Assembly (NCBI RefSeq): GCF_014897585.1
Contig: NZ_JABUXW010000014.1
Location: 1-64,000, forward strand
Reading direction: 5' to 3'
Source: Brachybacterium tyrofermentans
Lineage (GTDB): Bacteria; Actinomycetota; Actinomycetes; Actinomycetales; Dermabacteraceae
Length of the DNA stretch: 64,000 bases
Shown: piece by piece, positions 1 through 8,276 of the stretch
Position numbering within the stretch: the first letter of the stretch is position 1
How the letters are laid out: the number at the start of each line of letters is the position of its first letter
Notes under the pieces: model-generated
What the model was told of the DNA's origin: nothing
Seen by the model: the letters and a program-made list of their open reading frames with translations, nothing else
Databases searched by the model: none
Program-made: the position numbers and the translations under genes

Positions 1-85
1 ACGACAGCATAAGAAATCAACCGAATCCGCTGTCCGAAATCACCGCAGCAGCTCAGTCTCACGGGCAGGGTTATCGCGGGCAGGG

Positions 86-310
86 TCAGTGCCGGGTCCG
101 GTTGCGGGGGTGCTGCTTCGCGGTGCGCTCGTTGCCGTGCTGGTAGTTCCCGGTCCAGCGGGCCATGGCCCCCTGCGGATCGCCCGCCGCCTCGTCGAGG
201 AACTGCTCCGCACGCCTCCCGCGCAGCACGGCGGCCACCGTGCCGTGATGGGTGATCACCACGGCGCCGTCGCGACGCGTCGCGTACTCGAATCCCTGTG
301 CCTGCCCCAT
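86..310 (-). CDS. Small conserved actinobacterial protein, 74 aa
   Basis: A 74-residue basic protein with no signal peptide or membrane segment. It starts at the ATG at 310-308 and stops with TGA at 88-86. The middle reads like a short domain (FEYATRRDGAVVITHHG, then VLRGRRAEQFL), followed by a conserved-looking tail (TGNYQHGNERTAKQHPRNR). I recognise this pattern from small uncharacterised proteins of actinobacteria, but no function is known to me. A much longer open frame on this strand runs upstream through the simple repeats to 1135. I chose the internal ATG because everything upstream is low-complexity repeat translated in a non-coding way. Function unknown. Confidence 0.6.
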   Translation of the reverse strand: MGQAQGFEYATRRDGAVVITHHGTVAAVLRGRRAEQFLDEAAGDPQGAMARWTGNYQHGNERTAKQHPRNRTRH

Positions 311-386
311 GTTCACAGCGTGGCCGGGTCCCTGCCCAGGGTCAAAGGAATTCTCTGCGGCGGGGTCGGCACGGTCGGCACGGTCG

Positions 387-474
387 GTGCGGGTGCGGGT
401 GCGGGTGCGGGTGCGGGTGCGGGTGCGGGTGCTGGTGCTGGTGCTGGGGCGAGTGCGAGTGCGAGTGCGAGTGC
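387..474. repeat. Hexanucleotide tract 1 (GTGCGG/GTGCTG/GAGTGC)
   Basis: Seven GTGCGG units (387-428), three GTGCTG units (429-446), a GGGC break and four GAGTGC units (451-474). The unit drifts along the tract, as expected from slippage and local homogenisation. Confidence 0.9.
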
Positions 475-519
475 CGGTGGCTGCGGCGATGGCGATGGCG
501 GGCGCTGGGCTCCGGGCCA

Positions 520-578
520 CCGATTCCCCTGATTCGTGACGTGGGTGGGACGTTCTCGTGGAATGGATCGGCGCGTCG
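520..578. repeat. Modular intergenic element, copy A
   Basis: First of three near-identical ~60 bp direct repeats. It begins with CCGATTCCCCTGATTCGTGA and ends with GGATCGGCGCGTCG. Its outer ends are an imperfect inverted repeat (CCGATTCC against GGAATGGATCGG), and a GACGT/ACGTTC pair lies inside, so a hairpin is possible. It sits directly downstream of hexamer tract 1. Confidence 0.85.
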
Positions 579-642
579 GTGCGGGGCGGGACGGAGCGTC
601 GGCTGTTCGGCCGGGTGGTGCGCGACGGGTGACGGGCGAAGG

Positions 643-720
643 ATGGCTGTGGCTGTGGCTGTGGCTGTGGCTGTGGCTGTGGCTGTCGCTGTGGCGGTGG
701 CGGTGGCGGTGGCGGTGACG
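643..720. repeat. Hexanucleotide tract 2 (GTGGCT/GTGGCG)
   Basis: About eight GTGGCT-type units (643-690, the first ATGGCT and the last GTCGCT) followed by four GTGGCG units (691-714) and GTGACG. It lies between element copies A and B. Confidence 0.9.
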
Positions 721-749
721 GGTGGCCGGTGCCGGTGGCGGGTTCCGGG

Positions 750-811
750 CCGCCGATTCCCCTGATTCGTGACGTGGGTGGGACGTTCTCGTGGAATGGA
801 TCGGCGCGTCG
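750..811. repeat. Modular intergenic element, copy B
   Basis: Second copy, 230 bp after copy A and identical to it over the core. The match extends slightly upstream (GGGCCGCCGATTCC). The sequence after GCGCGTCG diverges completely, which defines the right border of the element. Confidence 0.85.
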
Positions 812-904
812 CTTCGGGGCGTTGACCGTTCGGCTGGGCGCTGGGCGCTGGGCGTTGGGCGCTGGGCGCTGGGTGCCGACGGCGGTGGCGCGTGACGGGC
901 AAAT

Positions 905-964
905 GTGCCGATGCCGATGCCGATGCCGATGCCGATGCCGATGCCGATGCCGATGCCGATGCCG
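905..964. repeat. Hexanucleotide tract 3 (ATGCCG)
   Basis: One GTGCCG unit then nine perfect ATGCCG units (911-964). It lies between element copies B and C and is preceded by a GGGCGCT heptamer run at about 834-871. Confidence 0.9.
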
Positions 965-1017
965 AGGGCGGTGGCGTGGTCGGTGGCGCGGGCGGTGGTG
1001 GGCGATGGGCCCCTGGC

Positions 1018-1079
1018 CGCCGATTCCCCTGATTCGTGACGTGGGTGGGACGTTCTCGTGGAGTGGATCGGCGCGTCGG
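1018..1079. repeat. Modular intergenic element, copy C
   Basis: Third copy, 268 bp after copy B. It differs in the core by one base (GAGTGG where A and B have GAATGG). It is followed by non-repetitive sequence leading towards the phosphoesterase gene. Confidence 0.85.
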
Positions 1080-1335
1080 TCGGGGGTGTCACCTCGGCGC
1101 CCTACGACGACCGCGCCAGGTTCGTCATGACGCACAGCCCAACAGGAGGCGGCTCACTGGCAACGGCGCGCTGACCTGCAGTGTTCGGCATTTCGTTGCG
1201 GTAGGCACACAGCAGTTCGGGGCCATCGAGTGGACATCTGCTGGACGTTCAGCGTTCGGCAGAACGGTACAGAAGTGACCGCCAGGCTCCCTAGCGTGCG
1301 GGCGTCCCCGACTCCTTCCTATCTCAGGAGCCCCT

Positions 1336-4300
1336 GTGCCCACCTCATGGCGCACCCTGTCTCTCACCCTAGCCGCCGCTGTGGCCGTCGGCATGACCCC
1401 CGTGGTCTCCGCGGCCGCTCCGGCACTCCCGTCGGCCCCCTTCGTCGCACCGGCCGAGCCCGGGACCGCCGGCGCTGCACCGGCCGAGCCCGGGACCGCC
1501 GGCGCGGCACCGCAGCGCGCGCCGCTGCCCGAACCGGCCGTCGAGGCACCCACCCCGGACGTGCTCGACGTCGACCTCGCCTCCGGTTCGACCGCGGACA
1601 GCGCGCAGGACCGCACCGTCACCGGATTCGGCGCCGCTCCCGAGATCGCCGCGGACACTGCTCTGGGACGGAAGGTCGCCGCCTTCGACGGCACCAATGC
1701 CCTGCGCTATGACTACGCCGACGGCTTCGACACCACCTCGAAGGCCCTCACCCTGGAGTGCACCGTCCGCTTCGACGGCGGCCTGAGCGACGGCGAGTCC
1801 GAGGGGACCGGGAACTTCTGCGGTGCCAAGGAGGCGGGCGGCTACTCGCTGACCGCGTACGGGTCCACGCTGAAGATGGTGGTCAACGTGGACGGCACCT
1901 ACTACGGCACCGGGGTGGAGGTCCAGGAAGGGGTCTGGTACCACGCGACCGGTGTCTGGGACGGGAAGACCGTCGCCCTCTATCTCAACGGGGAGAAGGT
2001 CGCCGAGACCCCCACGAAGGGCAGCTCGATCACCCCGCCGAAGGAGAGCGCGCGTCAGTTCTTCCTCGGCGCGGATACCAACAGCAGCGGGAATCCTCAG
2101 TTCCACGGCACCACCTCCCTCGCCACAGCCGGCATCTACAGCCGGGCGCTGAACGCCGACGAGATCACCGCACGGTACGCGCAGACCTTCGCGGACCGCG
2201 CTGAGGGAGACGTCACGTTCGAGCTGGGCAGCCCGGTCCCGGACGCGCAGCTCACCGCCCCCACGGTCCTTGCCGGTGCGGTCGGGAACGAGGAGCTGCT
2301 GGCCGCTCCGCTCTCGTTCACGCTCGACGGGGAGAGCGTCGCCCTCGGTGACGAGATCGGCCAGGGCCTGCGCGAGGGTGAGCACACCATCGCCTATACG
2401 GGCACTGACGCCTTCGGCGGCGAGGTCTCCGGGTCGAGCACCTTCACCTCCGCCTCGATCCCCACGGCCGGCGGCGCCACCCAGGAGTACGCCGACGGCA
2501 GCGCCCAGCTGTCGGCCCGTGCCGAGCACCCGAGCGGCGGGGACCTGCACACCTCCTTCCTCGAGGGCGAGGTGACCACGGCGACGAACGTCGAGCAGGG
2601 CGTCATCGACCCCGCCGTCATCGCCGCCGACGGCACCGTCGCCGGGGACGTCGAGCTGCAGGACGCCGCCGCGGTCGAGGACGCACTGGACCCGGCCGAC
2701 GACCAGCTCCTCGACGCACCGGTCAGCGAGCAGGTCCCCGCGCTGCGCACCGACATCCCGTTCACCACCGAGGGTCAGGACGTCCTGTGGCAGGGACAGG
2801 TCGACCCCTCCCGCGAGGTGCGCCTGCTGCTGCTGAACACCGAGACCGGCAGCTACGAGGTGGCCGACACCGCCCGCGGCGACGGCGAGGGCCAGGTCGA
2901 GCTGAGCGCGTCGGCCGCCGCGCACCACGACTCGGGCGGGACCATCAAGGCGCTCGTGCTGGGCACCGATCCCTTCGCCGATGACCTCGACGAGCCGATC
3001 CGCGACGGCTTCGAGGACCCGGACAGCTTCGACTTCTCCCTAATGCACATCACCGACACCCAGTACCTCTCCGAGGGTGCCGCGGGGCGTCCCTCGACGA
3101 CGGAGCGGGAGGTCTGGGCCGAGGCGTACGAGGGCTCCTACCGGTGGGTCGCCGAGCACGGCGAGGAGCACAAGCTCGCCTACGTGGCCCATACCGGGGA
3201 CGTCATCGAGAACTGGAACACGAACGCCGAGCACCGCGGTGTCGCGATCCGGGAGTTCGAGTTCGCCTCCGAGACGCAGGAGATCCTCGAGGACACCGGC
3301 ATCCCGCACTCGGTGATCCCGGGCAACCACGACAACCGCGGCGGCAACGATGTGGGCCCCGACAGCCTCTACAACGACTACTTCGGGCCTGAACGGTACG
3401 AGGCGCTCGCGCAGACGGACTCCTGGAAGGAGGCCGGGGCGGAGTACCACCCGTGGAAGCCCGGCGACAACCAGAACAGCTACAACCTGTTCACCGCCGC
3501 GGGCCGCGACTTCATCGCCATCAACCTCGGCTACTCGGTCACGGAGGAGGAGACGGCCTGGGCGAGCGAGATCCTGGACCAGTACCCCACGCGCAACGCC
3601 ATCATCCTCACCCACGCGTACAACAAGCCCAGCGACGCGGCCGACGGTCGCGGCGGCTCGTTCTCGAAGGATGGGCAGATCATCCGCGAGCAGCTCCTGG
3701 CCGAGCACCCCAACATCGCACTGGTGCTGTCCGGGCATGAGCACGGGGTGAGCATCAGCGTGCGCAAGGACGTCGGCACCCCCGGCAACAACGTGGTCGA
3801 GCTGCTCGCCGACTACCAGTTCTACGAGGTCAGCGCGGAGCAGATGGGGCTGGACGGGATGCGCGGCTATGACGCGGACACCGGCCTGCAGTTCGGGGCC
3901 TCCTTCTTCCGCCTGCTCCAGTTCGACCTGGACCGCGGCGAAGTCGCGGTGGACACCTACTCGGCGCAGCTCGACGAGTTCGGCGCCACCGAGTACGACA
4001 CCAAGGGCCGCTACGACGGGCACGAGGACGACTTCCGCCTGCCCGTGCAGTTCGAGGGCCGCACCACGACCTTCCGGACCGACACCGTGATGGGTCTGAC
4101 CCCGAGCGACCGGCTGATCGGCGAGGCCACGCACGCCTCCGGAGAGCCGGCGACGGCCGCCTGGGACGGACTCGACGAGGGCGCCCCGTACGGCTGGTAC
4201 GCCATCACCCAGGACGCCTCGCGGGCGATCGATCCGAAGGAGCTGCGCACGGCAGCCCTCGCCGCCGGAGCCGGGACGGGGCCCGACGGGACAGCGGCCG

Positions 4301-4368
4301 ACGGGACGGACGGGATCGTCCAGTCCAGCGTCTTCACCGCCACGGAAACGGGTGGCGCGACCCCCTGA
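1336..4368 (+). CDS. Secreted LamG-domain calcineurin-type metallophosphoesterase
   Basis: A 1010-residue exported phosphoesterase. GTG start at 1336 with AGGAG at 1326-1330. A Sec signal peptide (TLSLTLAAAVAVGMTPVVSA) is followed by an exact 11-residue duplication (APAEPGTAGA twice). Residues about 110-290 form a LamG/concanavalin-like jelly roll. The C-terminal half carries the metallophosphoesterase motifs in order: HITDTQ (D574), HTGDVIENW (D622), GNHDN (N664, H665) and SGHEHG (H801, H803), which would bind two metal ions. The substrate is unknown; extracellular nucleotides or phosphodiesters are usual for the family. No LPXTG sorting signal is visible, so it is probably released. A strong hairpin follows the stop. 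Confidence 0.9.
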   Translation: MPTSWRTLSLTLAAAVAVGMTPVVSAAAPALPSAPFVAPAEPGTAGAAPAEPGTAGAAPQRAPLPEPAVEAPTPDVLDVDLASGSTADSAQDRTVTGFGAAPEIAADTALGRKVAAFDGTNALRYDYADGFDTTSKALTLECTVRFDGGLSDGESEGTGNFCGAKEAGGYSLTAYGSTLKMVVNVDGTYYGTGVEVQEGVWYHATGVWDGKTVALYLNGEKVAETPTKGSSITPPKESARQFFLGADTNSSGNPQFHGTTSLATAGIYSRALNADEITARYAQTFADRAEGDVTFELGSPVPDAQLTAPTVLAGAVGNEELLAAPLSFTLDGESVALGDEIGQGLREGEHTIAYTGTDAFGGEVSGSSTFTSASIPTAGGATQEYADGSAQLSARAEHPSGGDLHTSFLEGEVTTATNVEQGVIDPAVIAADGTVAGDVELQDAAAVEDALDPADDQLLDAPVSEQVPALRTDIPFTTEGQDVLWQGQVDPSREVRLLLLNTETGSYEVADTARGDGEGQVELSASAAAHHDSGGTIKALVLGTDPFADDLDEPIRDGFEDPDSFDFSLMHITDTQYLSEGAAGRPSTTEREVWAEAYEGSYRWVAEHGEEHKLAYVAHTGDVIENWNTNAEHRGVAIREFEFASETQEILEDTGIPHSVIPGNHDNRGGNDVGPDSLYNDYFGPERYEALAQTDSWKEAGAEYHPWKPGDNQNSYNLFTAAGRDFIAINLGYSVTEEETAWASEILDQYPTRNAIILTHAYNKPSDAADGRGGSFSKDGQIIREQLLAEHPNIALVLSGHEHGVSISVRKDVGTPGNNVVELLADYQFYEVSAEQMGLDGMRGYDADTGLQFGASFFRLLQFDLDRGEVAVDTYSAQLDEFGATEYDTKGRYDGHEDDFRLPVQFEGRTTTFRTDTVMGLTPSDRLIGEATHASGEPATAAWDGLDEGAPYGWYAITQDASRAIDPKELRTAALAAGAGTGPDGTAADGTDGIVQSSVFTATETGGATP

Positions 4369-4382
4369 GAGGATCACCGCGC

Positions 4383-4423
4383 CAGCAGGGCGCCCGGCCG
4401 GGTTCAGGCCGGGCGCCCTGCTG
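4383..4423 (+). terminator. Hairpin terminator after phosphoesterase gene
   Basis: A perfect 17 bp inverted repeat (CAGCAGGGCGCCCGGCC, 4383-4399, with 4407-4423) around a 7-base loop, starting 14 bp after the stop codon. There is no T-run, as is common for actinobacterial terminators. Confidence 0.85.
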
Positions 4424-4596
4424 CGTCCGAGCTTCCGTCGGGCCGTGTCCAGCAGGCCCACGGCTAGAGTGGGTGGTCGGGTAGGGCCGACTGTCCCTCC
4501 TGATCAGTCCTCGTCGGGTGCGTTCGATCGTGCCGGCCCGCTGAACGAGCCGTCGGCCGCCCGGATCCCTGACCCCAGCCTGAACGGAGTTCCATC

Positions 4597-6606
4597 GTGA
4601 AGACCGAGGACGAGCCGCCCACTCCCGGAGAACGACCCTCTCCCGGAGAACGACCCGCTCCCGGGACGCGGCCGGGCCGGCGCGGCGGCGAGCTCTTGCG
4701 AAGCATCGACTACGCGCGACCGAAGTACCCCCATGACATCCATCCGGCTCTCGTGCCGGGCATCGCCATCGACGACCAGCGTCGCCGCTACAGCGTGGAC
4801 AAGCTCGTCTTCGGTGTCGCCGGGGTCCTCACGGTGGCCTTCGTGATCTGGGGGATCGTCGATCCCGCGGGCGTGGGCGAGGTCGCGGACATCGCCTACG
4901 GCTGGACCATGGCTCATCTCGGGTGGCTGTTCAACGCGGTCGCCACGGTGGTGCTGGTCGCCCTGCTGATCCTGGCCTTCTCCCGGTACGGGAAGATCCC
5001 GCTGGGCAAGGACGGGGAGAAGCCGGAGTTCTCCACCTTCTCCTGGGTCGCGATGCTGTTCGCCGCCGGCCTCGGTATCGGTGTGATGTTCTGGGGGCCC
5101 TCCGAGCCGCTGACGTACTTCATCACCCCGCCGCCGCTCACGAACGAGCCCGAATCCGTCGAAGCCCTGCACCAGGCGCTCGCGCAGACGTATTACCACT
5201 GGGGCTTCCATGCCTGGGCGATGTACGCCCTGGTGGGCGGCGCCGTCGCCTACGCCGCCTATCGGCGCGGGCGCTCCCTGCTGATGTCCTCGATCTTCGA
5301 GCGACTGTTCGGCAAGCGGCTCACCGAGGGCTGGGCCGGCCAGCTGGTGGACATCTTCGCGATCATCGCGACCCTGTTCGGTACCGCCGCCGCACTCGGG
5401 ATCGCCGTGCTGCAGATCGGCCAGGGCGTGGTGATCGTCTCCGGTGCCTCGGAGCTGACCAACACCGCGATGATCCTCATCATCGCCGTCCTCTCGGTCG
5501 GCTTCGTGATCTCGGCCGTCTCCGGCGTCTCGCGCGGCATCCGCTACCTCTCGAACATCAACATCGTGCTCACGATCGGCTTCGCCGGGATGCTGTTCAT
5601 CCTCGGCCCGACGCTGTTCCTGCTGAACCTGCTGCCCTCGGGCGTCATGCAGTACATCGGATCCCTCTTCGAGATGATGGCGCGTTCGGCCTCCTGGGGC
5701 TCGGACACCCTGGAGTTCCAGTCCGCCTGGACCGTCTACTACTGGGCCTGGTGGATCTCCTGGTCGCCCTTCGTGGGCATCTTCATCGCCCGCATCTCCC
5801 GGGGTCGCACGATCCGCCAGTTCCTGCTCGGCGTCATCCTCATCCCCTCCTCGCTGCTGTTCGTGGCCTACGGGATCATGGGTGGCACCGCAATCTCCAT
5901 GTATCGCGACGGGAAGCTGGGCGAGATGGACTCGGTGAAACCGGCGGAGGTGCTGTTCTCGATGGTGGCGAACCTGCCCTTCTCCGGGTTCCTTCCGATC
6001 CTGATCATGGCGATCCTGGCGATCTTCTTCGTCACCGCAGCGGATTCCGCCTCCGTGGTGATGGGCATCCTCACCACGCGGGGAAGTCAGAACCCGCCCA
6101 AGCTGATCGTCGTGTTCTGGGGCATCGTGATGGGCGGGATCGCCGTGGTCATGCTGCTGCTGGGCGGCGACACCGCCCTGGAGGGGCTGCAGTCGCTGGT
6201 GATCATCACGGCTGTGCCCTTCGCCCTGGTCATGCTGCTGATCATCGTGGCCTGGGTCCGTGAGCTGCGCAGTGATCCGCACACCCTGCGCCAGGAGTAT
6301 GCCGAGGCCGCCGTGAGCAACGCCGTCGTGGACGGCGTGGACCGGTACGACGACGACTTCCGGCTGGAGGTCGTCAAGGCCGAGCCGGGCGAGGGCGCCG
6401 GCGCCGGGGTCGACTCCACGCACGCCGACTACACCGACTGGTATCAGCGCACCGACGAGGACGGCGAACCCGTGGGCTTCGACTTCGCGACCGGCGAATG
6501 GGCCGACGGCTGGGAGCCGGAGACCGACGACACCACCGCGGACGACACCGACGACACCGACCGCACCGGCCCCGACGGGGCCGAGCAGAACGGAGCACGG
6601 TCATGA
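4597..6606 (+). CDS. BCCT-family betaine/choline(-sulfate) transporter
   Basis: A 669-residue membrane transporter. GTG start at 4597 with CGGAG at 4585-4589. After a hydrophilic N-terminus with a short PGERP repeat come about twelve membrane helices. The family signature is clear in WAWWISWSPFVGIFIARISR, the conserved Trp-rich helix that lines the betaine/choline site. The acidic C-terminal tail (~100 residues, rich in D and T) is cytoplasmic. BCCT proteins import quaternary ammonium compounds using Na+ or H+. The stop codon overlaps the start of the choline-sulfatase gene (ATGA), so the two are co-translated. This makes choline-O-sulfate, choline or betaine the likely cargo; substrate choice is inference. 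Confidence 0.9.
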   Translation: MKTEDEPPTPGERPSPGERPAPGTRPGRRGGELLRSIDYARPKYPHDIHPALVPGIAIDDQRRRYSVDKLVFGVAGVLTVAFVIWGIVDPAGVGEVADIAYGWTMAHLGWLFNAVATVVLVALLILAFSRYGKIPLGKDGEKPEFSTFSWVAMLFAAGLGIGVMFWGPSEPLTYFITPPPLTNEPESVEALHQALAQTYYHWGFHAWAMYALVGGAVAYAAYRRGRSLLMSSIFERLFGKRLTEGWAGQLVDIFAIIATLFGTAAALGIAVLQIGQGVVIVSGASELTNTAMILIIAVLSVGFVISAVSGVSRGIRYLSNINIVLTIGFAGMLFILGPTLFLLNLLPSGVMQYIGSLFEMMARSASWGSDTLEFQSAWTVYYWAWWISWSPFVGIFIARISRGRTIRQFLLGVILIPSSLLFVAYGIMGGTAISMYRDGKLGEMDSVKPAEVLFSMVANLPFSGFLPILIMAILAIFFVTAADSASVVMGILTTRGSQNPPKLIVVFWGIVMGGIAVVMLLLGGDTALEGLQSLVIITAVPFALVMLLIIVAWVRELRSDPHTLRQEYAEAAVSNAVVDGVDRYDDDFRLEVVKAEPGEGAGAGVDSTHADYTDWYQRTDEDGEPVGFDFATGEWADGWEPETDDTTADDTDDTDRTGPDGAEQNGARS

Positions 6607-8195
6607 GACCCAACATCGTGATCATCCAAGCCGACCAGATGGCGGCGCAGGCGCTCGGCGCCTACGGGGACGACGCCGCCCGCACCCCCCATATGGACGC
6701 CCTGGCCGCGGACGGCGCAGTGTTCGACCGGGCCTACTGCACCACCCCGCTGTGCGCTCCCTCGCGGGCGTCGATGATGACCGGGCGCATGCCCTCGGAC
6801 CTCGGCTGCTACGACAACGGCGACGACTTCGCCGCCTCGACCCCGACGTTCGCCCACCACCTGCGCGCCGCCGGGTATCACACGGCACTGGTGGGCCGGA
6901 TGCACTTCATCGGTCCCGACCAGCACCACGGCTTCGAGCAGCGCCTGACCACCGACGTCTACCCGGCGGATCTGGACATGGTCCCGGATTGGCAGCGGGA
7001 CCCGGCCGACCGCCTGCAGTGGTACCACGACGCCGACACCGTCCACACGGCCGGGGTCTCCCAGGCAACGGTCCAGCAGGACTTCGATGACGAGGTGGGC
7101 TTCCGGACCCTGCGCCACCTCAACGACCGGGTGCGGGCGAACCGCGCCGCCGGCGAGGACATCCCCTTCCTCATGGTCACCAGCTTCATCCACCCCCATG
7201 ACCCGTACGAGCCGCCGCGCGAGCACTGGGACCGCTTCGCAGAGGGCGACATCCCCGCCCCGAAGCACCCGGAGGTGCCCGACGCCGCTCAGGATCCCCA
7301 CACCCACCGTCTGCGGGCGATGAGCGGCTTCGACCAGCGCGAGACCACGTCGGAGGAGGTGGCCCGCGCCCGCCGCTCCTACTACGCGGCCGTCAGCTAC
7401 ATCGACGACCATGTGGGGCGGATCCGGGAACGGTTGGAGTCCCTCGGGCTGCTGGAGAACACGGTCATCGTGGTCACCAGCGACCATGGCGACATGCTGG
7501 GGGAGAAGGGCCTGTGGTACAAGATGTCCCCCTACGAGGAGTCCGCGCGCGTGCCGCTGATCCTCCACGGGCCGGAGCATCTGGTCGACCGTGGGCGCTA
7601 TGCGAACCCGGTCTCCCTGCTGGACCTGATGCCGACCCTGCTCGAGCTGGCAGGCGCCCCGGAGGAGGCCCCCGCGCCAGTGGCCGAGGGCGCCTCGACA
7701 GGCGTCAGCGCCGCCGAGACCCGGCGCGGGCTCTCCCTGCTGGAATCCGCCCGCCGGGAGGCGAGCGGCGCGGCCGGCCCCGATGACCGCGACATCCTGA
7801 TCGAGTACCTCGCCGAGGGCACGCTGCGCCCCCAGGTGACCCTGGTGCGCGGGCAGTACAAGTACGTGATCTGCCCCGGTGACCCCGAGCAGCTGTTCGA
7901 CCTGGTCGCCGATCCCCACGAGCTGCGCAATGTCGCCGCCGATCCCGAGCACGCCGACCTCGTCGGCAGCCTGCGCGAGGAGCTCATGGCGCAGTACGGC
8001 CTGGAGACCCTCGAGGAGGACATCCTGGCGAGCCAGGCCCGTCGTCGCCTCGTCGCCATGGCGCTCCAGCAGGGCCGGGTGCGCCACTGGGACTACGAGC
8101 CCGACCCCGAGCAGCGCTATGTGCGCGGGGACTTCTGGTCGGCTCTGGCCTTCGGGCAGATCCGGGACGCGGAGCCGGTCGCGACGGAGCAGTGA
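6603..8195 (+). CDS. betC: Choline-sulfatase
   Basis: A 530-residue cytoplasmic alkaline-phosphatase-fold sulfatase that hydrolyses choline-O-sulfate to choline and sulfate. The ATG at 6603 overlaps the upstream transporter stop. Opening residues PNIVIIQADQ hold the metal ligand D11. The sulfatase signature CAPSRASMMTGR starts at C51, which would be matured to formylglycine. Later metal ligands are seen in VTSDHGDMLGEKGLW. Length and the YDNGDDF stretch match choline-sulfatases rather than aryl-sulfatases. The context (BCCT transporter in the same operon, betTBA 16 kb away) supports osmoprotectant supply plus sulfur release. An 18 bp tandem duplication spans the stop codon. Confidence 0.88.
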   Translation: MRPNIVIIQADQMAAQALGAYGDDAARTPHMDALAADGAVFDRAYCTTPLCAPSRASMMTGRMPSDLGCYDNGDDFAASTPTFAHHLRAAGYHTALVGRMHFIGPDQHHGFEQRLTTDVYPADLDMVPDWQRDPADRLQWYHDADTVHTAGVSQATVQQDFDDEVGFRTLRHLNDRVRANRAAGEDIPFLMVTSFIHPHDPYEPPREHWDRFAEGDIPAPKHPEVPDAAQDPHTHRLRAMSGFDQRETTSEEVARARRSYYAAVSYIDDHVGRIRERLESLGLLENTVIVVTSDHGDMLGEKGLWYKMSPYEESARVPLILHGPEHLVDRGRYANPVSLLDLMPTLLELAGAPEEAPAPVAEGASTGVSAAETRRGLSLLESARREASGAAGPDDRDILIEYLAEGTLRPQVTLVRGQYKYVICPGDPEQLFDLVADPHELRNVAADPEHADLVGSLREELMAQYGLETLEEDILASQARRRLVAMALQQGRVRHWDYEPDPEQRYVRGDFWSALAFGQIRDAEPVATEQ

Positions 8196-8218
8196 GGATC
8201 GACGGAGCAGTGAGGATC
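8183..8218. repeat. 18 bp tandem duplication across the betC stop
   Basis: GACGGAGCAGTGAGGATC occurs twice in succession (8183-8200 and 8201-8218). The first copy contains the TGA stop codon of the sulfatase gene. The second copy therefore lies outside the reading frame's product. Confidence 0.9.
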
Positions 8219-8276
8219 GTGGAGGCCGGAGCTCGTCGCCGCAGCGATCGATCCGACGCGGTCAGCTCGTGCGCGG

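Larger units (their letters stand above)
311..1335. other. Non-coding repeat-rich interval of ~1 kb
   Basis: No convincing gene. All six frames stay open for long stretches only because the DNA is GC-rich hexanucleotide repeat. The interval holds three copies of a ~60 bp element (520-578, 750-811, 1018-1079) alternating with hexamer tracts (387-474, 643-720, 905-964) and a GGGCGCT heptamer run near 834-871. The last ~190 bp before the gene at 1336 are non-repetitive and probably carry its promoter. Confidence 0.7.

Noticed and set aside
86..1135. A 349-codon open frame on the minus strand through the left-edge repeats.
   Set aside because: Only its last 74 codons look like protein. The rest is hexamer repeat that stays open in several frames on both strands.
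311..1135. Repeat-spacer pattern reminiscent of a CRISPR array.
   Set aside because: Only three copies, ~170-210 bp apart, with simple-sequence tracts between them instead of unique ~30-40 bp spacers, and no cas genes in the window.
1369..2928. Long minus-strand frames opposite the phosphoesterase gene.
   Set aside because: Shadow frames of a high-GC coding strand. The plus-strand protein has a signal peptide, domain motifs and a ribosome site.
6498..6602. Upstream start for the choline-sulfatase.
   Set aside because: The extension lies within the transporter gene. The ATG at 6603 begins directly with the sulfatase PNIVIIQADQ strand.
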